The notes under the pieces: model-generated | What the model saw: only the letters and a program-made list of their open reading frames with translations | What the model was told of the DNA's origin: nothing | Databases searched by the model: none | From: Monoplex corrugatus | Lineage: Eukaryota; Mollusca; Gastropoda; Littorinimorpha; Ranellidae | NCBI GenBank assembly: GCA_030674185.1 | Contig: JAPXFY010000031.1 | Coordinates: 34,076,039-34,140,038 of the forward strand | DNA: 64,000 bases | Reading direction: 5' to 3' | Translations under genes and position numbers: made by a program | Shown here: piece by piece, positions 1 to 10,535 of the stretch | Position numbering within the stretch: position 1 is the stretch's first letter | How the letters are laid out: every line of letters begins with the position of its first letter

Positions 1-211
1 TGGATTGATGGTGTCCTCGTTCTGCCGAGATATCAGGGCACTGCTGTTTGCTTTTGGTATCAGCTGTGGTAAGTCATGTTTGTCTCTATCTCTCTGTCTG
101 TCTGTGTGTCTGTCTGTCTGTGTGTCTGTCCCTCCCCCCTCTCTCTCTCTTTCTCTCTCTTTTTCTCTCTGTCTCTCTCTCTCTCTCTCTTTCTTTCTCT
201 TTCAGTCTGCC

Positions 212-244
<33 letters not shown>

Positions 245-470
245 TTCTCTCTCTCTCTCTCTCGTTCTCTCTCTCTCTCTCTTTCTGTCTGTCTGTCTGT
301 CTCTCTCTCAGTCTCTCTTTCTGTCTCTGTCTCTCTCTCTTTCTGAGTCTCTGCGTGTACAGAGCCGTGGTCTCAAGATCTGATACCTCGAGCCCACAAC
401 ATTACAAACTGGCCTCTTTGCTGCCCATCTTAATGTTTCCATCATTCTGGTGGTCTCATATGTGTATGTG

Positions 471-535
<65 letters not shown>

Positions 536-617
536 TTTGTTTGTTTGGGTGTCTGTCTTTCTGTGTATGTATCTCTGTCTGTCTCTCTCTTTCTCTCTCT
601 CTCTTTCTCTCTGTCTT

Positions 618-649
<32 letters not shown>

Positions 650-1257
650 AGTGTTCCAGTGTTCACATTTCTTTAAATCATTTTTTTTCTCTCGTTCTGT
701 CTGCTCTGCACTGCAGGTGTGGGTCAGGGCCTCATCTTCTCAGCAGCCATCGTGTGTGTGAACCTGTCCTTCGTGAAGTACCGGCCGCTGGCCACAGGGA
801 CCGTGATGGGGGCGGGGGGAGTGGGTGTCATGGTGATGCCCCCTCTCTGTTCCTTCCTCCTCTCCTCCTCCTCCTGCTGGCACACCCTCACCATCCTGGC
901 AGCCATCTCCGCCCAGCTGCTGGTGGCTGGAGCGCTGCTTTTCCCGTTGCCTGTAGCTGCGGAGTGTGGACAGAAATCGCCGAGGTAGTATGGCCTGTTC
1001 TTCTTTCTCTCTGTCTCTGTGCCTCTCTGTCTCTGTCTGTCTCTATCTCTGTCTCTCTATGTTCTTGTCTCTGTCTGTCTCTCTGTCTCTCTCTGTCTCC
1101 GTCTCTCTCTCTGTCATATCTCTCTCTCTCTCTCAGTGTCATATCTCTCTCTCTGTCTCTCTCTCTCTCTGTCGTATCTCTCTCTATCGTATCTCTCTCT
1201 CTCTCTGTCTCTCTCACTCACTGTCTGTCTCTGTCTCTCTGTCGTATCTCTCTGTCG

Positions 1258-1320
<63 letters not shown>

Positions 1321-2340
1321 CTCTGTCTTCTCTCTCTGTCTCTCACTGTCTCTCTCTGTCTCTGTCTCTCTCTGTCCCTCTCTCTGTCTCTCTCCTCCTC
1401 CTCCTGCTGGCGCACTCTCACCATCCTGGCCGCCATCTCCGCCCAGCTGCTGGTGGCTGGAGCGCTGCTTTTTTAGGACGGGCCCAGGACAGGACGGAAA
1501 TCTTCTGGAGGTAGTAGCGGCAATATTGGTGGTGGTGACCCGAGCGATGGAAGGTGCGCTGGTCTCTTGTGTTGGTGTTGTGTTTGTGGCTAGGATGTGT
1601 GTGGTTTTTTCTTTTAAATTTCTATTAAATTTTAAAAGGCTGCTGTGGCAGTCAGTTGTTCGTGTTAGTACCGAACTAGGGGCGGTGTGGTGGTGGTAGT
1701 TTAGTCCAGTGAATATAGACGGATTCCCATCAGTACCTTCAAAAATCATCGTGGAATTTTTCGGGTCTAACCGGCTCCTACCCTGAGTCGGGCGTACTAT
1801 GGGGCTCATTGGGAAGACTGGGAGACCACACAGTCGAGTCTCATCCACTTTGCGGATGCGTCATTGAGGGTGTTGCTCGAATCTTCTGACCAACACCGCA
1901 GGTGTCTGTATCTCTCGGGCCTGGCTGACGTCAGGATATGCTATGATAGTAGGCGTAGAGTACAACCCTGTCACGCAGTCTCAATCCTAGATGGAACGCC
2001 ATTGCATCATGATTATCATCCACACCGACATCATCATCATCGCATAATAAAAACTGTTTCAGCTTCTGTGGCCTGTAAAGTGGCGTAGAAAATGCGACAA
2101 AACAAACAAACAAACAAACAAAAGAAAAAAAGGTTAGCACAAAGGTAACCTCCCTGAGTGCAATGATCCTGAATAAAAAAAATGTGTACACAGACGGAAA
2201 GAGAACACCAGGTAGACAGACCCAGACAGAAAAAATATTGGAGGGACTTGCAGGGTGGCTGAAGACAGACAGAGAGGGTGGGAGATGTACTCGCAGCGAC
2301 AAGGGATAGATTCGTGTGGAGGGCCATGGTCGCCAACGCC

Positions 2341-2392
<52 letters not shown>

Positions 2393-3299
2393 CGATGACG
2401 ATGATGATGATGATGATGATGTTGTTGAGAGTCGAGAGGTTTTTTCAAAGTCTAAGCACAGTAAGAGCACCCGGTAGACCCAGGGAGAAAATGCTGGACG
2501 GACTTGCAGAGTGGCTGGGGACGAGGAGGGTGGGGGAGATGCTAGGGGCAACGAAAGATAGAGACAGATGGAAGTCCATGATCGCGAACGCCATGCGGCA
2601 GGGCACCTGATGATGATGATGATGAAGCACAGTAAAAACTCCAGTTTTTTTTTTTCTATTACATTGAAGTGTCTGGTTTGACCCCTGCTTGGGCACTTTC
2701 TTCAGCATGTGGAGACTGGATCCGGCAGACAACGCGGAGGAAACCAACTTTTCACGGGTACAAAGGGCTGGGAGGTAGAGACAGTAAAGCGTTGTGGAGC
2801 GTGAACAGGGCACAGTGAGACCTATAGACCACTGTTGGCCATCCACTGCATCCCCATATATCACCAATCGTCTTGACTTTTTTGTCTTGCCGTAGGGTTC
2901 AGATACACAGGGGGCGAGAGAGTGAGGCTGACGGACCTTTGCACAACTCTCCCTCACTTTAACCCTTTGACTCCCGCACCCTGTCTATCAGCATCCAGAA
3001 TTGTCAACCATGCTAGCAAAGTAAAATCCTAACCCTTTCAGTCCCTCACCCTATCGACAAGCTTCCTGCAGGAAGCTGGCAGATAGGATGAGAGAGTCAA
3101 AGGGTTAAGGTTTTGCACTTGGTGGATAGAGTGCGGCAGGCAAAGGGTTAATCAAAGTTACGCGCAAGTCATGACTTTAAACCAAAAATTCCTGTGACGA
3201 TGGGCGAGTGGCCAAACAGCAAGAAGCGAGCAACCTCCAATTCTACAGCTGCACCAACCCACGTTTACTTGCTTGCTTGCTTGCTTACTTACTTGCTTG

Positions 3300-3343
<44 letters not shown>

Positions 3344-4989
3344 TTCAACATACTGTTTGATAGTTTGGTGCAACTGTTCATTGGTGCTGATGCTATCTCA
3401 GTTACCCTCGAGAAGATTACTGGTTTGGATCCGTCATTGTTAATGATGAATCCCAGATAACTTTTGTTTATTTAGTTTCAACAGGAAGCAGTGACAAAAA
3501 GAAAACAGTGATATCAACAGCTAGGTGTATTGATATGTCAGACGTACAAATCAGCCTGTTGGTCAGCCTTCCAAAACTAGTGTTTTGGGAATGCAGTGGG
3601 GACTTTACATTCGTACGTACAAGCATGCAAACAAACACAATTCGTAAACATACTGCGAGTGTTGAAGTTATTGACAAATCGGGGGGAAATTGAATAAAGT
3701 AGATCTCACAAACGGAGATGATCAAATTTATGACCGTCGGTTTTTGGATCACCACAAGTACCAAAGAAAATGTTTTGGCTTTTGTTCCAGGATTTGCCCT
3801 CCCTCATCCTCGACACAAGTCAAACAGACACCAGGTGGTACAGCGGACAAGACCTGTGAAAGATCAGTTGTCGTGAGGGACTCAAACTGCTACAAAGACC
3901 CAGAAACTGAAGGCATGGATGAAGAGTACCATCACACTGATACCGAACTAGCAACAGTTTCCAAGCTTGAAAATGACATAGATAAAGACCCAGAAACTGA
4001 TGGGATGAATCAAAAGAACCACCGCACAAATACGGAACTAGCAACAGTTTCCAAGCTTGAAAATGACATAGATAAAGACCCGGAAACTGAGGGGATGAAT
4101 CAAGAGAACCACCACACAGATACTGAGCTAGCGACAACTTCCAAGCATGAAAACAGCGTTGGTATGGAAATGATATCACCGGTGATATCGAAGCGAAATA
4201 ATGTGAACAATAAGAACACGATATATCCTATGAATCTGGAAGAAGGCAATGCTACAAATACAGAAGCGGCGTGTGCTGTGACTACAACACAGGAGAGTGT
4301 GACAGACACAGAAGGAACACCACCAGTGATTTCGAAGCAGGGGAATGAGAGTAATGTGGAGATGGAGTCTACGGTGATTTCAAAACAGAACTGCGAACAC
4401 ACGACACAGAAGGCCATACCGGACGACCAGAGTGCCAGTAAAATATTCTGGCAGAAGTTTACCAGCGTGCTGACCAGTCCATCCATCATCATCATCTGCT
4501 TCCAGCTGTTTTTGTCCAGCGCTGCTATCGGCATCGTATTTGTGCACTTCGTCACCTTCTGTCTGCGCACGGGCACACATTTTGATGACGTGTCGTTGGG
4601 GTTTTCCGCCAACGGAATGACGTTGACTGTGTCGCGATTTCTGATTGGTGGTCTGGCCCAGGACCGACAAATTGATCCACTTTCTGTTTACGTGGGCATT
4701 GGCTTTGTGACGTCACTGATTTTGATGCTGACGCCAGTTCTGGCGGTCACGGCGGCTTTGCAGGTGAGTACTACATTGTGGGCAGATTTAAAAAACAACA
4801 ACCAAAAAACCCCAAAACAACAACAACAGAAAAGTAATCTTTCAAGATGTCTTTTTCCCATTTTTTTATCTTCTGGATATGACAGTTTGTTGTTGTTGCT
4901 GGGTTTTTTTTTTTGTGCCTTGTCCAACTGTTAATGGTAATGGCGTTTAAGCTGTCACTGCTCAGCCTGGTCAATACCCCCCCCACACA

Positions 4990-5072
<83 letters not shown>

Positions 5073-6053
5073 TAATGATGATCACATGAAATTATCTACT
5101 TACAATTTTTTCAGTTGTGTTCTTGATGGTTTCTAGTAGGTTAGATGATTGTGATTATTTTTGGTTTGGGTTCTAAAGAATGCAGGCCAAAGATTGTAAT
5201 TATATAATATCTCTCTGGTCTGTCTTTGTCTTCTGTTCGTTTGTGTACTTGTTTGGCACTGGGGAACAGCTGCCTCCAGCTTGGTACTGGAGCGACCATA
5301 CTCGGCCCAGAGGGTGGCATCTGGTGGATTTCCTCCGAGGGGACGCAGGGGGCTCTTTCAGCATAAAAAGTATCCCCATTCATTCATTCATCAGTCAGTC
5401 AGTCAGTCAGTCAATACAGTCAGTCATAGTATCCCCATTCATTCATTCAATTCATTCATTCAGTCAGTCAATACAGTCAGTCATTCGGTCACTCATTAAT
5501 TTTCTTATCATTGGCTAACAGATTCCTTCATTAATTCCATCATTCCTTCTTTCATTAATTCATTCATTCATTCTGTCAGTCAGTCACTCAGTCATTCGGT
5601 CACTCAGTCCATTTCTTGTCCTTGGCTAACTGATTCATTCATTCATTCAGTCAGTCAGTCATTCAGTCAATCAGTCACTCACTCATTAATTTGTCTTTGG
5701 CTAACAAATTCCTTCCTTCCTCCCTCCTTCCTTCCTTCTTTCCTTCCTTCCTTCCTTCCTTCCTTCTTTCCTTCCTTCCTTCAGTCAGTCAGTCAGTCAC
5801 TTATTCGTTTCTTGTCTTAACAAATAATTTCCTTCATTCATTCATTCATTCATTTCTGTCTTTGTCCAACAGATTATTATGCTGGCAGCCCTAGGCGTGT
5901 ATGGCGGCTCGTCTTATTCGCTGTTGACGGAGATCACTATCCAGTGCGCTAGCGTGGATACACTGAGCCTCGCTTTTGGCTTGGAGATGATTTCTGCTGG
6001 TGTTGGGTCACTAGTGGCGCCACCTATAGCTGGTCAGTTCTCCGCCAGATTTT

Positions 6054-6096
<43 letters not shown>

Positions 6097-7116
6097 AGAC
6101 AGACAGAGTCAGAGAGTGAGAGTGAATGTGTGAGAGTGAGTGTGTGTGTGTGAGTTAGACAATAATTCGTCACCAACATTTTCTTTTCAGTTGTTTCTGT
6201 ATGGCTGTCTATCAGATCTACCAAATATAGATCAAAGTGAAGACCGTTTAGGATCGTGAAGTTATACATTTGGAAGTCATGGAGCCAAGATCAAGCTCAC
6301 ACTGAGGGGGGGGGGGGGGGGATGGCTGTCTATCAGATCTACCAAATATAGATCAAAGTGAAGACCGTTTAGGACGTGAAGTTATACATTTGGAAGTCAT
6401 GGAGCCAAGATCAAGCTCACACTGGGGGGGGGGGGGGGGGGGGGGGATGGCTGTCTATCAGATCTACCAAATATAGATCAAAGTGAAGACCGTTTAGGAT
6501 CGTGAAGTTATACATTTGGAAGTCATGGAGCCAAGATCAAGCTCACACTGGGGGGGGGGGGGGGGGGGGGGCGGAAGGGGGGAGTTGGGGTTGTTGGGAA
6601 AGAGTGCCTGAAATCGGCATTTTGTTGAGGAAGTGAGTGAACGGCATTTTGGCATTTTCTCAAGAACTTCTGACAGTAGTATTCAAGGAAGTTTTAGTCT
6701 TTTTGTTATTATCCGTTGTTTGGTGTCTGTTTGTCATCGTGCATTCGCGCTTGACAAAGGCCGGTTGGCCGAACATTTGCGCTTGTCTTGTCTTGTTGTA
6801 TTGAATACGCTTTCTTTTTGGTTTACTTGTTCTTCTGGTTCCTGTTTGCTTGGATGCGGGCAGTCGCACTTATTTTGGATCCAGTATTTTTTCCGACAAT
6901 CTGTCAGTGTCCTTACGTCACAGCACGTTCTTGTTCATCTGATGCTTCTTGAAAGCCACGGTGGTGAAGCTCAGAAAAAGTACAAAATCTGGATTTTCTG
7001 TAATAACTTCTGACTCTTCTCACAAGGTTACAGTGACCTGATCTTGAGAAGAACGAAATTCGGATGTTCTGTAGTTAGTAAGTTTGTGTGTGTGTGTGTG
7101 AGTGTTTGTGTGTGTG

Positions 7117-7173
<57 letters not shown>

Positions 7174-7178
7174 GTGTG

Positions 7179-7220
<42 letters not shown>

Positions 7221-7388
7221 TGTGTGTAATGTGTGTGTGTGTGTGTGTGTGTGTGTAGTGTGTGTAATGTGTGTGTGTAATGTGTGTAGTGTGTGTGTGT
7301 GTGTGTGTGTGTAGTGTGTGTGTGTAGTGTTTGTGTATGTGTGTATGTAGTGTGTGTGTATGTATAGTGTGTATGTGTAGATGTTGTG

Positions 7389-7456
<68 letters not shown>

Positions 7457-8751
7457 TGTGTGTGTGTGTGTTTTGTGTGTGTGTGTATGTATGTGTGTGT
7501 GTGCATACTCAAAGGAAAATTATTAAAATGGCTTGACCGTGCTGTATCGATTTTGCAGGCTGGCTGGTGCTCGTGACCAACTCCTACAACCACGCCATTT
7601 TTTTGGCAGGTAGGTGAAGGTTTGAGTTCTTGAATGTTATATAGAACCGTTAATGTTATTCGATTGTGAGGCGTGGACAGTCAACAAGCAAAGCCAGAAG
7701 AAGATTGAGGCAGCCGAGATGTGGTTTCTAAGAAGAATGTTGAGAATTCCATGGACAGCGAAGAAAACAAATGAGACAGTCTTGATGGGGGCAGACACAA
7801 GAAGACCATTGATAAGGAAGATCAGGAAAAGACAGGCAACATTTACAGGCCATTTTATGAGGAAAGAGGAATTGGAGCACCTGGTCACAACAGGAAAGCT
7901 GAAGGTAAAGAGAGCACCTGGTAGACCCAGGGAAAAAATATTGGACGGACTTGCAGAGTGGCTGAGGACAGAAAGGGTGGAAGATGTGCTTGAGGCAACA
8001 AGGGATAGATGCATATGGAGGGCCATGATCGCCAACAACTCCATGTGGCAGGGCACTTGATGATGATGATGGTGATGACACAGATAAAACAAATACTCCT
8101 ATCTAACTGGATCGTGAAGTTAATAACACCGCCTTCAACAAGCCTTCTAATTTAACACCAAAGGAAATAAAAGGGAAGCATCTTGAACATAAGACCAATA
8201 TATTGTATGAATTTCTCTCTTCCCTCGTGGTTGCGTGTGGGTGTAGTTGCAGGGTATAGGGGTAGACTTGGGCATTCCTTTTTTGAGGAATGTTCTGAGT
8301 TTGCAATTCTGTCCCTTGTGGCTGCATCTATGCTAGCCGAATGGGTAGTGCAAACTGTGTTAGATTTGAGAAATTCTACGTGGGAGATAACTCCGTGACT
8401 CTCAAGAGTTATGTTTCTTAGTTGATCTTGTAATTTAAATTTCTTTAGTAGTGCTGAAGTGTCCAGGTATATATAAACATTTTGTGTGGCGTTGCAGGTG
8501 CTCTGTATTTGGTATCGACGTTTGTGATCCTGCTGCTGTCTATCACGCGACCTAAGTGGACCCCGAGCCTGCGTCATCTGAGCAGGAAATATACGTCACG
8601 CATCCTGATGACACGCCATGACGTCATTTTCGTCATAGTTGCTGAGTACAGTTGCTGCCGATGTCAATGCAAAATTTCTGGGAGGCTTCTCTGTTGGTTT
8701 CTTCGTCTCACAATCTTTTCATTGTGTAATTTTTTTTATGTATTGTTTTAG
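1..8751 (+). CDS. SLC16-like (monocarboxylate transporter-type) MFS protein, 5' partial, six exons
   Basis: A proton-linked monocarboxylate or related solute carrier of the plasma membrane is the likely role; the substrate cannot be told. Exons read as <1-68, 717-984, 3791-4763, 5873-6032, 7559-7609 and 8498-8751 (stop TAG 8749-8751). All junctions are AG/GT and their phases agree (1, 2, 0, 1, 1). Exons 1-2 give the N-terminal half from about TM3 to TM6, including GVGQGLIFSAAIVC and the RPLATGTVMGAGGVG stretch typical of MCTs. Exon 3 holds the long hydrophilic loop, then TM7-TM9 with the conserved Arg of TM8 (LTVSRFLIGG). Exons 4-6 give TM10-TM12, with APPIAGWL matching the family G-P-P-x-A-G motif. 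The cytosolic tail is short. The first exons lie left of the window. No polyadenylation signal is obvious just after the stop, so the last exon may end differently. The family call is firm; the subfamily (MCT9/12/14-like) is not. Confidence 0.9.
75..660 (+). repeat. Intron 1 microsatellites: (TCTG/TCTC)n and (TG)n
   Basis: Intron 1 (69-716) is almost entirely pyrimidine-rich TCTG/TCTC repeats at 75-350, a pure (TG)n run near 474-530 and more TCTG/TCTC at 560-650, then the acceptor at 716. Apparent serine/leucine-rich frames here are translations of simple repeats. Confidence 0.95.
988..1390 (+). repeat. Intron 2 (CT)n block with an internal (TA)n tract
   Basis: CT/TCTG repeats fill 990-1256 and 1317-1390; an alternating TA tract occupies about 1257-1316. 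The block separates the true exon 2 from its partial duplicate. Confidence 0.95.
1388..1498 (+). pseudogene. Partial duplicate of transporter exon 2 within intron 2
   Basis: This stretch repeats the 3' part of exon 2 (about 860-984), including the CTCCTCCTCC run, the bases for CW(H/R)TLTILAAISAQLL and the following GGTAGTA donor context. A T-run with TAG follows AGCGCTGC and closes the copied reading frame. The junction with the upstream CT microsatellite lies in CT-rich sequence on both sides, which suggests unequal exchange through the repeat. The new TTTTTTTAG could act as a 3' splice site, but that is speculation. Confidence 0.75.
1770..2045 (+). repeat. Interspersed repeat family B, copy 1
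   Basis: This segment aligns by eye with 17045-17345. Shared blocks include TTGGGAAGACTGGGA.CCACAC, TCATCCACTT and CACGCAGTCTCA. It ends in CATCATCATC-like tails. A minus-strand 3' piece of the same family lies at 13045-13110. No protein is encoded and the class is unknown. Confidence 0.7.
2196..2422 (+). mobile_element. LINE 3' fragment (copy L1) with (ATG)n tail
   Basis: The sequence encodes a decayed version of the C-terminal end shared by nine copies in the window (compare EKMLDGLAEWL and the WRAM.AN.M motifs). It runs into an expanded (ATG)n/(ACG) tail at 2338-2422. Such 5' truncation and a microsatellite 3' tail are typical of non-LTR retrotransposons of RTE-like type. Confidence 0.75.
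2461..2626 (+). mobile_element. LINE 3' fragment (copy L2) with (TGA)n tail
   Basis: The fragment encodes RAPGRPREKMLDGLAEWLG through ANAMRQGT, then a stop and (TGATGA)n. It is the same family as the copies at 7633, 15972 and 22880 and lies in transporter intron 2. Confidence 0.8.
2959..3151. mobile_element. Palindromic TTAA-flanked MITE with a nested hairpin
   Basis: The outer ends are TTAACCCTTTGAC at 2959 and CAAAGGGTTAA ending at 3151. An inner unit at 3030-3108 has the same kind of ends (TAACCCTTTC and AAAGGGTTAA) and a perfect palindromic core, AGCTTCCTGCAGGAAGCT. TTAA plus CCCTTT termini fit a piggyBac-type non-autonomous element. It lies in transporter intron 2. Confidence 0.75.
3260..3345 (+). 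repeat. (CTTA/CTTG)n tetranucleotide repeat
   Basis: About twenty CTTA or CTTG units in transporter intron 2. Confidence 0.95.
3894..4163 (+). repeat. Three 90-bp in-frame repeats coding the transporter's central loop
   Basis: Three direct copies start at 3894, 3984 and 4074 inside exon 3. Each encodes about 30 residues beginning KDPETEGM and ending SKLENDID or a close variant. They are acidic and hydrophilic and lie in the cytosolic loop between TM6 and TM7, a region that varies greatly in length among SLC16 proteins. The unit is a multiple of three, so copy number can change without breaking the frame. Confidence 0.9.
4977..5070 (+). repeat. (CA)n microsatellite
   Basis: A long, nearly pure CA run in transporter intron 3. 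Confidence 0.97.
5268..5375 (+). repeat. Interspersed repeat family A, 5' end fragment
   Basis: The block GGGGACGCAGGGGGCTCTTT followed by AAAAGTATCCCC matches the 5' end of the family A copy at 26318. The rest of the element is replaced by (ATTC)n/(CAGT)n repeats. Confidence 0.6.
5376..5868 (+). repeat. (ATTC)n, (CAGT)n and (CTTC)n mixed tetranucleotide repeats
   Basis: Blocks of CATT and CAGT units alternate with a repeated spacer near TCTTATCATTGGCTAAC, which occurs about three times, and with a (CTTC)n run at 5706-5780. The block reaches the acceptor of exon 4. Confidence 0.9.
6056..6150 (+). repeat. (GA)n and (GACA)n repeat
   Basis: A purine GA run with GACAGACAGA and GAGTGAGTGTG units directly after the exon 4 donor. 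Confidence 0.95.
6200..6573 (+). repeat. Three tandem ~122-bp units separated by poly-G tracts
   Basis: The unit begins ATGGCTGTCTATCAGATCTA, ends CAAGCTCACACTG and is followed by G runs of increasing length (near 6305, 6424 and 6550). Copies begin near 6200, 6320 and 6446 and are almost identical, which implies recent tandem amplification. It lies in transporter intron 4. Confidence 0.92.
6688..6800 (+). repeat. Interspersed repeat with CTTGACAAAGGCC..TTGGCC motif, copy 1
   Basis: The motif GCTTGACAAAGGCCGGTTGG and its T-rich upstream flank recur in opposite orientation at 9670-9785, and partly at 12240-12360. It lies in transporter intron 4. The class is unknown. Confidence 0.6.
7083..7505 (+). 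repeat. Compound (TG)n microsatellite
   Basis: TG repeats interrupted by TGTAG, TAATG and TATG variants fill the end of intron 4, stopping about 50 bp before the exon 5 acceptor at 7558. Confidence 0.97.
7633..8076 (+). mobile_element. LINE 3' fragment (copy L3) with open C-terminal frame
   Basis: An uninterrupted frame of 135 codons (7653-8060) encodes the C-terminal end of a non-LTR retrotransposon polyprotein: DCEAWTVNKQSQKKIEAAEM, MWFLRRMLRIPWT, ATFTGHFMRKEELEHLVTTG and RAPGRPREKILDGLAEWL. It ends with TGATGATGATGG. The fragment follows the reverse transcriptase domain and has no catalytic residues. It lies in transporter intron 5, same strand as the host gene. Confidence 0.85.
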
Positions 8752-8756
8752 TTTTG

Positions 8757-8895
8757 TAAAAAACAAAAACAAAACAAACAAACAAACAAAAAACAAAACA
8801 AAACAACAACAACAACAAAAAAGGGGGGGGGGTTCCGTTATTGACCGGAGAAAGGTGCACGCACGTGTGTGTGTGTGTGTACTACGTGTTGTGAT

Positions 8896-8968
<73 letters not shown>

Positions 8969-9034
8969 GTGTGTGTGTGTGTGTGTGTTTACGTGTTGTG
9001 ATGTGTGTATGTGTGTGCGTGCGTGCGCGCGCGC

Positions 9035-9094
<60 letters not shown>

Positions 9095-9095
9095 C
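8757..9095 (+). repeat. A/C-rich tract followed by (TG)n with internal (GC)n run
   Basis: CAAA/CAAC repeats at 8757-8820 precede TG repeats at 8861-9093. An alternating GC run sits at about 9025-9049. Alternating purine-pyrimidine DNA of this kind can form Z-DNA. Confidence 0.95.
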
Positions 9096-9540
9096 AAAAA
9101 TAACTGTGCCAGCAGAATTTCCCAAGTTCTTTATGGACGGATTTTACACTAAACTTTTTATCACAGCTGTGCCTGTAATCAGCACTTTCTCTGGAATTTC
9201 CGGCAGTATCTCGAATCCGTGTTCACTTTTGTGACAGTCTACTCTTGCATCATCGATGCACGTCAAGTTGCATTTCAACCAAAACGTCTTCAAGGTCACT
9301 ATGACCTCGAAAAATGTAAAAACTGGATTTTCTGTGACAACTTCTGTATAAGAAAGGAAGATTGTTGGGATGGCTTGACCATCATATTTCCTGCCCCCCC
9401 CTGCCCCTCCCACCCCTCCTTAGCCTTCCAACACCACTCCGTCCCACCCCTTTACTTCTTTATTTTTCTCTCCTGAGAGGATTTCAGTAAATTTGTGGAA
9501 GGCGCGACTGATATACAGTATAACACTATATGTAAGGAAC
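9096..9540. other. Intergenic sequence with a short repeat shared with 6960-7015
   Basis: No gene is seen. The GGATTTTCTGTGACAACTTCTG-like segment near 9322 resembles the one near 6991 inside the transporter, so it is probably dispersed repeat material. A C-rich run lies near 9390. Confidence 0.4.
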
Positions 9541-9660
9541 CAAAAAATAAAAAAACCCAAAAAAACCCAAAAACAAAAACAAAAACAAAAAAGCAGCATC
9601 AAAAAAAAAAAAAAAAAAAAGCAAAAACAAAACAAAACAAAAAAACGAAAAAAGAAAAGA
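9541..9660 (+). repeat. A-rich low-complexity tract
   Basis: AAAAACCC and AAACAAA units with a pure A run at about 9601-9620; lysine-rich frames here are artefacts. Confidence 0.9.
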
Positions 9661-9669
9661 ACGCTTATT

Positions 9670-9785
9670 TTATAGTACAGGACAAGAACACAATTTTCGG
9701 CCAACTGGCCTTTGTCAAGCGTAAGATCACAAACAAACAAACAAACACCAGATACAAAAATAAGGAGAAAAAGACTGAAACTTTT
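9670..9785 (-). repeat. Interspersed repeat with CTTGACAAAGGCC..TTGGCC motif, copy 2
   Basis: On the minus strand this reads CGCTTGACAAAGGCCAGTTG and has the same T-rich upstream flank as the copy at 6688-6800. Confidence 0.6.
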
Positions 9786-10190
9786 TTGCTGTTCTGTTCA
9801 GTGTGAGAAAAGGATTGTCAAAGGTTTTGATTTAAATAATGTGATACAGTTTGTGCAAGAACATTTTTTTATGCATCGCAGGACGGGTTTGTGCGAGAAA
9901 AGCACTATCAAAAATTCGGAAACCGTGCTTTACGAATTGCCAAAGATTTTGATGTACTGCAGTTTGGCTTCGTTAATATAATGTCTTCGTTAATTAAGTA
10001 ATGCTCTTAATTAAATGTTATCCCAGACAATTTTAAGAATTGCCAAAGATTTTGACGTGCAAAACATGTATAGAGAAAAGTTTTCGTCCTATGATGTTTG
10101 TTTTGTCGTTCAATTTCAGTTCTTCTTCTTCTTCCTTAGCTCCGTGCAGTCACTGAGGCGTCGCACTTGACTGTTCACTAGATCTGGATT
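9786..10190. other. Intergenic AT-rich sequence
   Basis: No gene, RNA or clear repeat structure is visible. Short TTAATTAA-containing stretches occur near 9985-10015. Confidence 0.4.
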
Positions 10191-10192
10191 TC

Positions 10193-10535
10193 TCATCATC
10201 ATCATCAAGTGCGCTTGCCACATGGCGTTCGCGATCATGGCCTTCCACCTGTTTCTATCCCCTTTGCCTCAAACACCTTTCCACCCTCTTTTGGCTTCAG
10301 CCACTCTGCAAGTCCATCCATCATCTTCTCCCTGGGTCTACCTGGTGCTCTCTTTCTCTCCAGCTTTCCTGTTGTGACCAGGTGCTCCAATTCCCCTTTC
10401 CTCATAAAATGGCCTATAAATGTTGCCTGTCTTTTCCTAATCTTCCTTATGAATGATCTACTTGTGTCTGCCTCCATCAAGACTGTCTCGTTTGTTTTCT
10501 TTGCTGTCCATGGAACTCTCTGGATCTCTGTAAAA
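10193..10535 (-). mobile_element. LINE 3' fragment (copy L4), minus strand
   Basis: The minus strand encodes RVPWTAKKTNETVLMEAD, the RKRQATFIGHFMRKGELEHL region and RAPGRPREKMMDGLAEWL. Its tail appears as CATCATCATCATC at 10194. It is a 5'-truncated member of the same family as L1-L9. Confidence 0.8.

Noticed and set aside
355..400. Shared motif GAG(C/T)CGTGG.CTCA..ATCTGATA with 19995-20040, thought to be a SINE
   Set aside because: The match is short and its boundaries cannot be defined from two copies.
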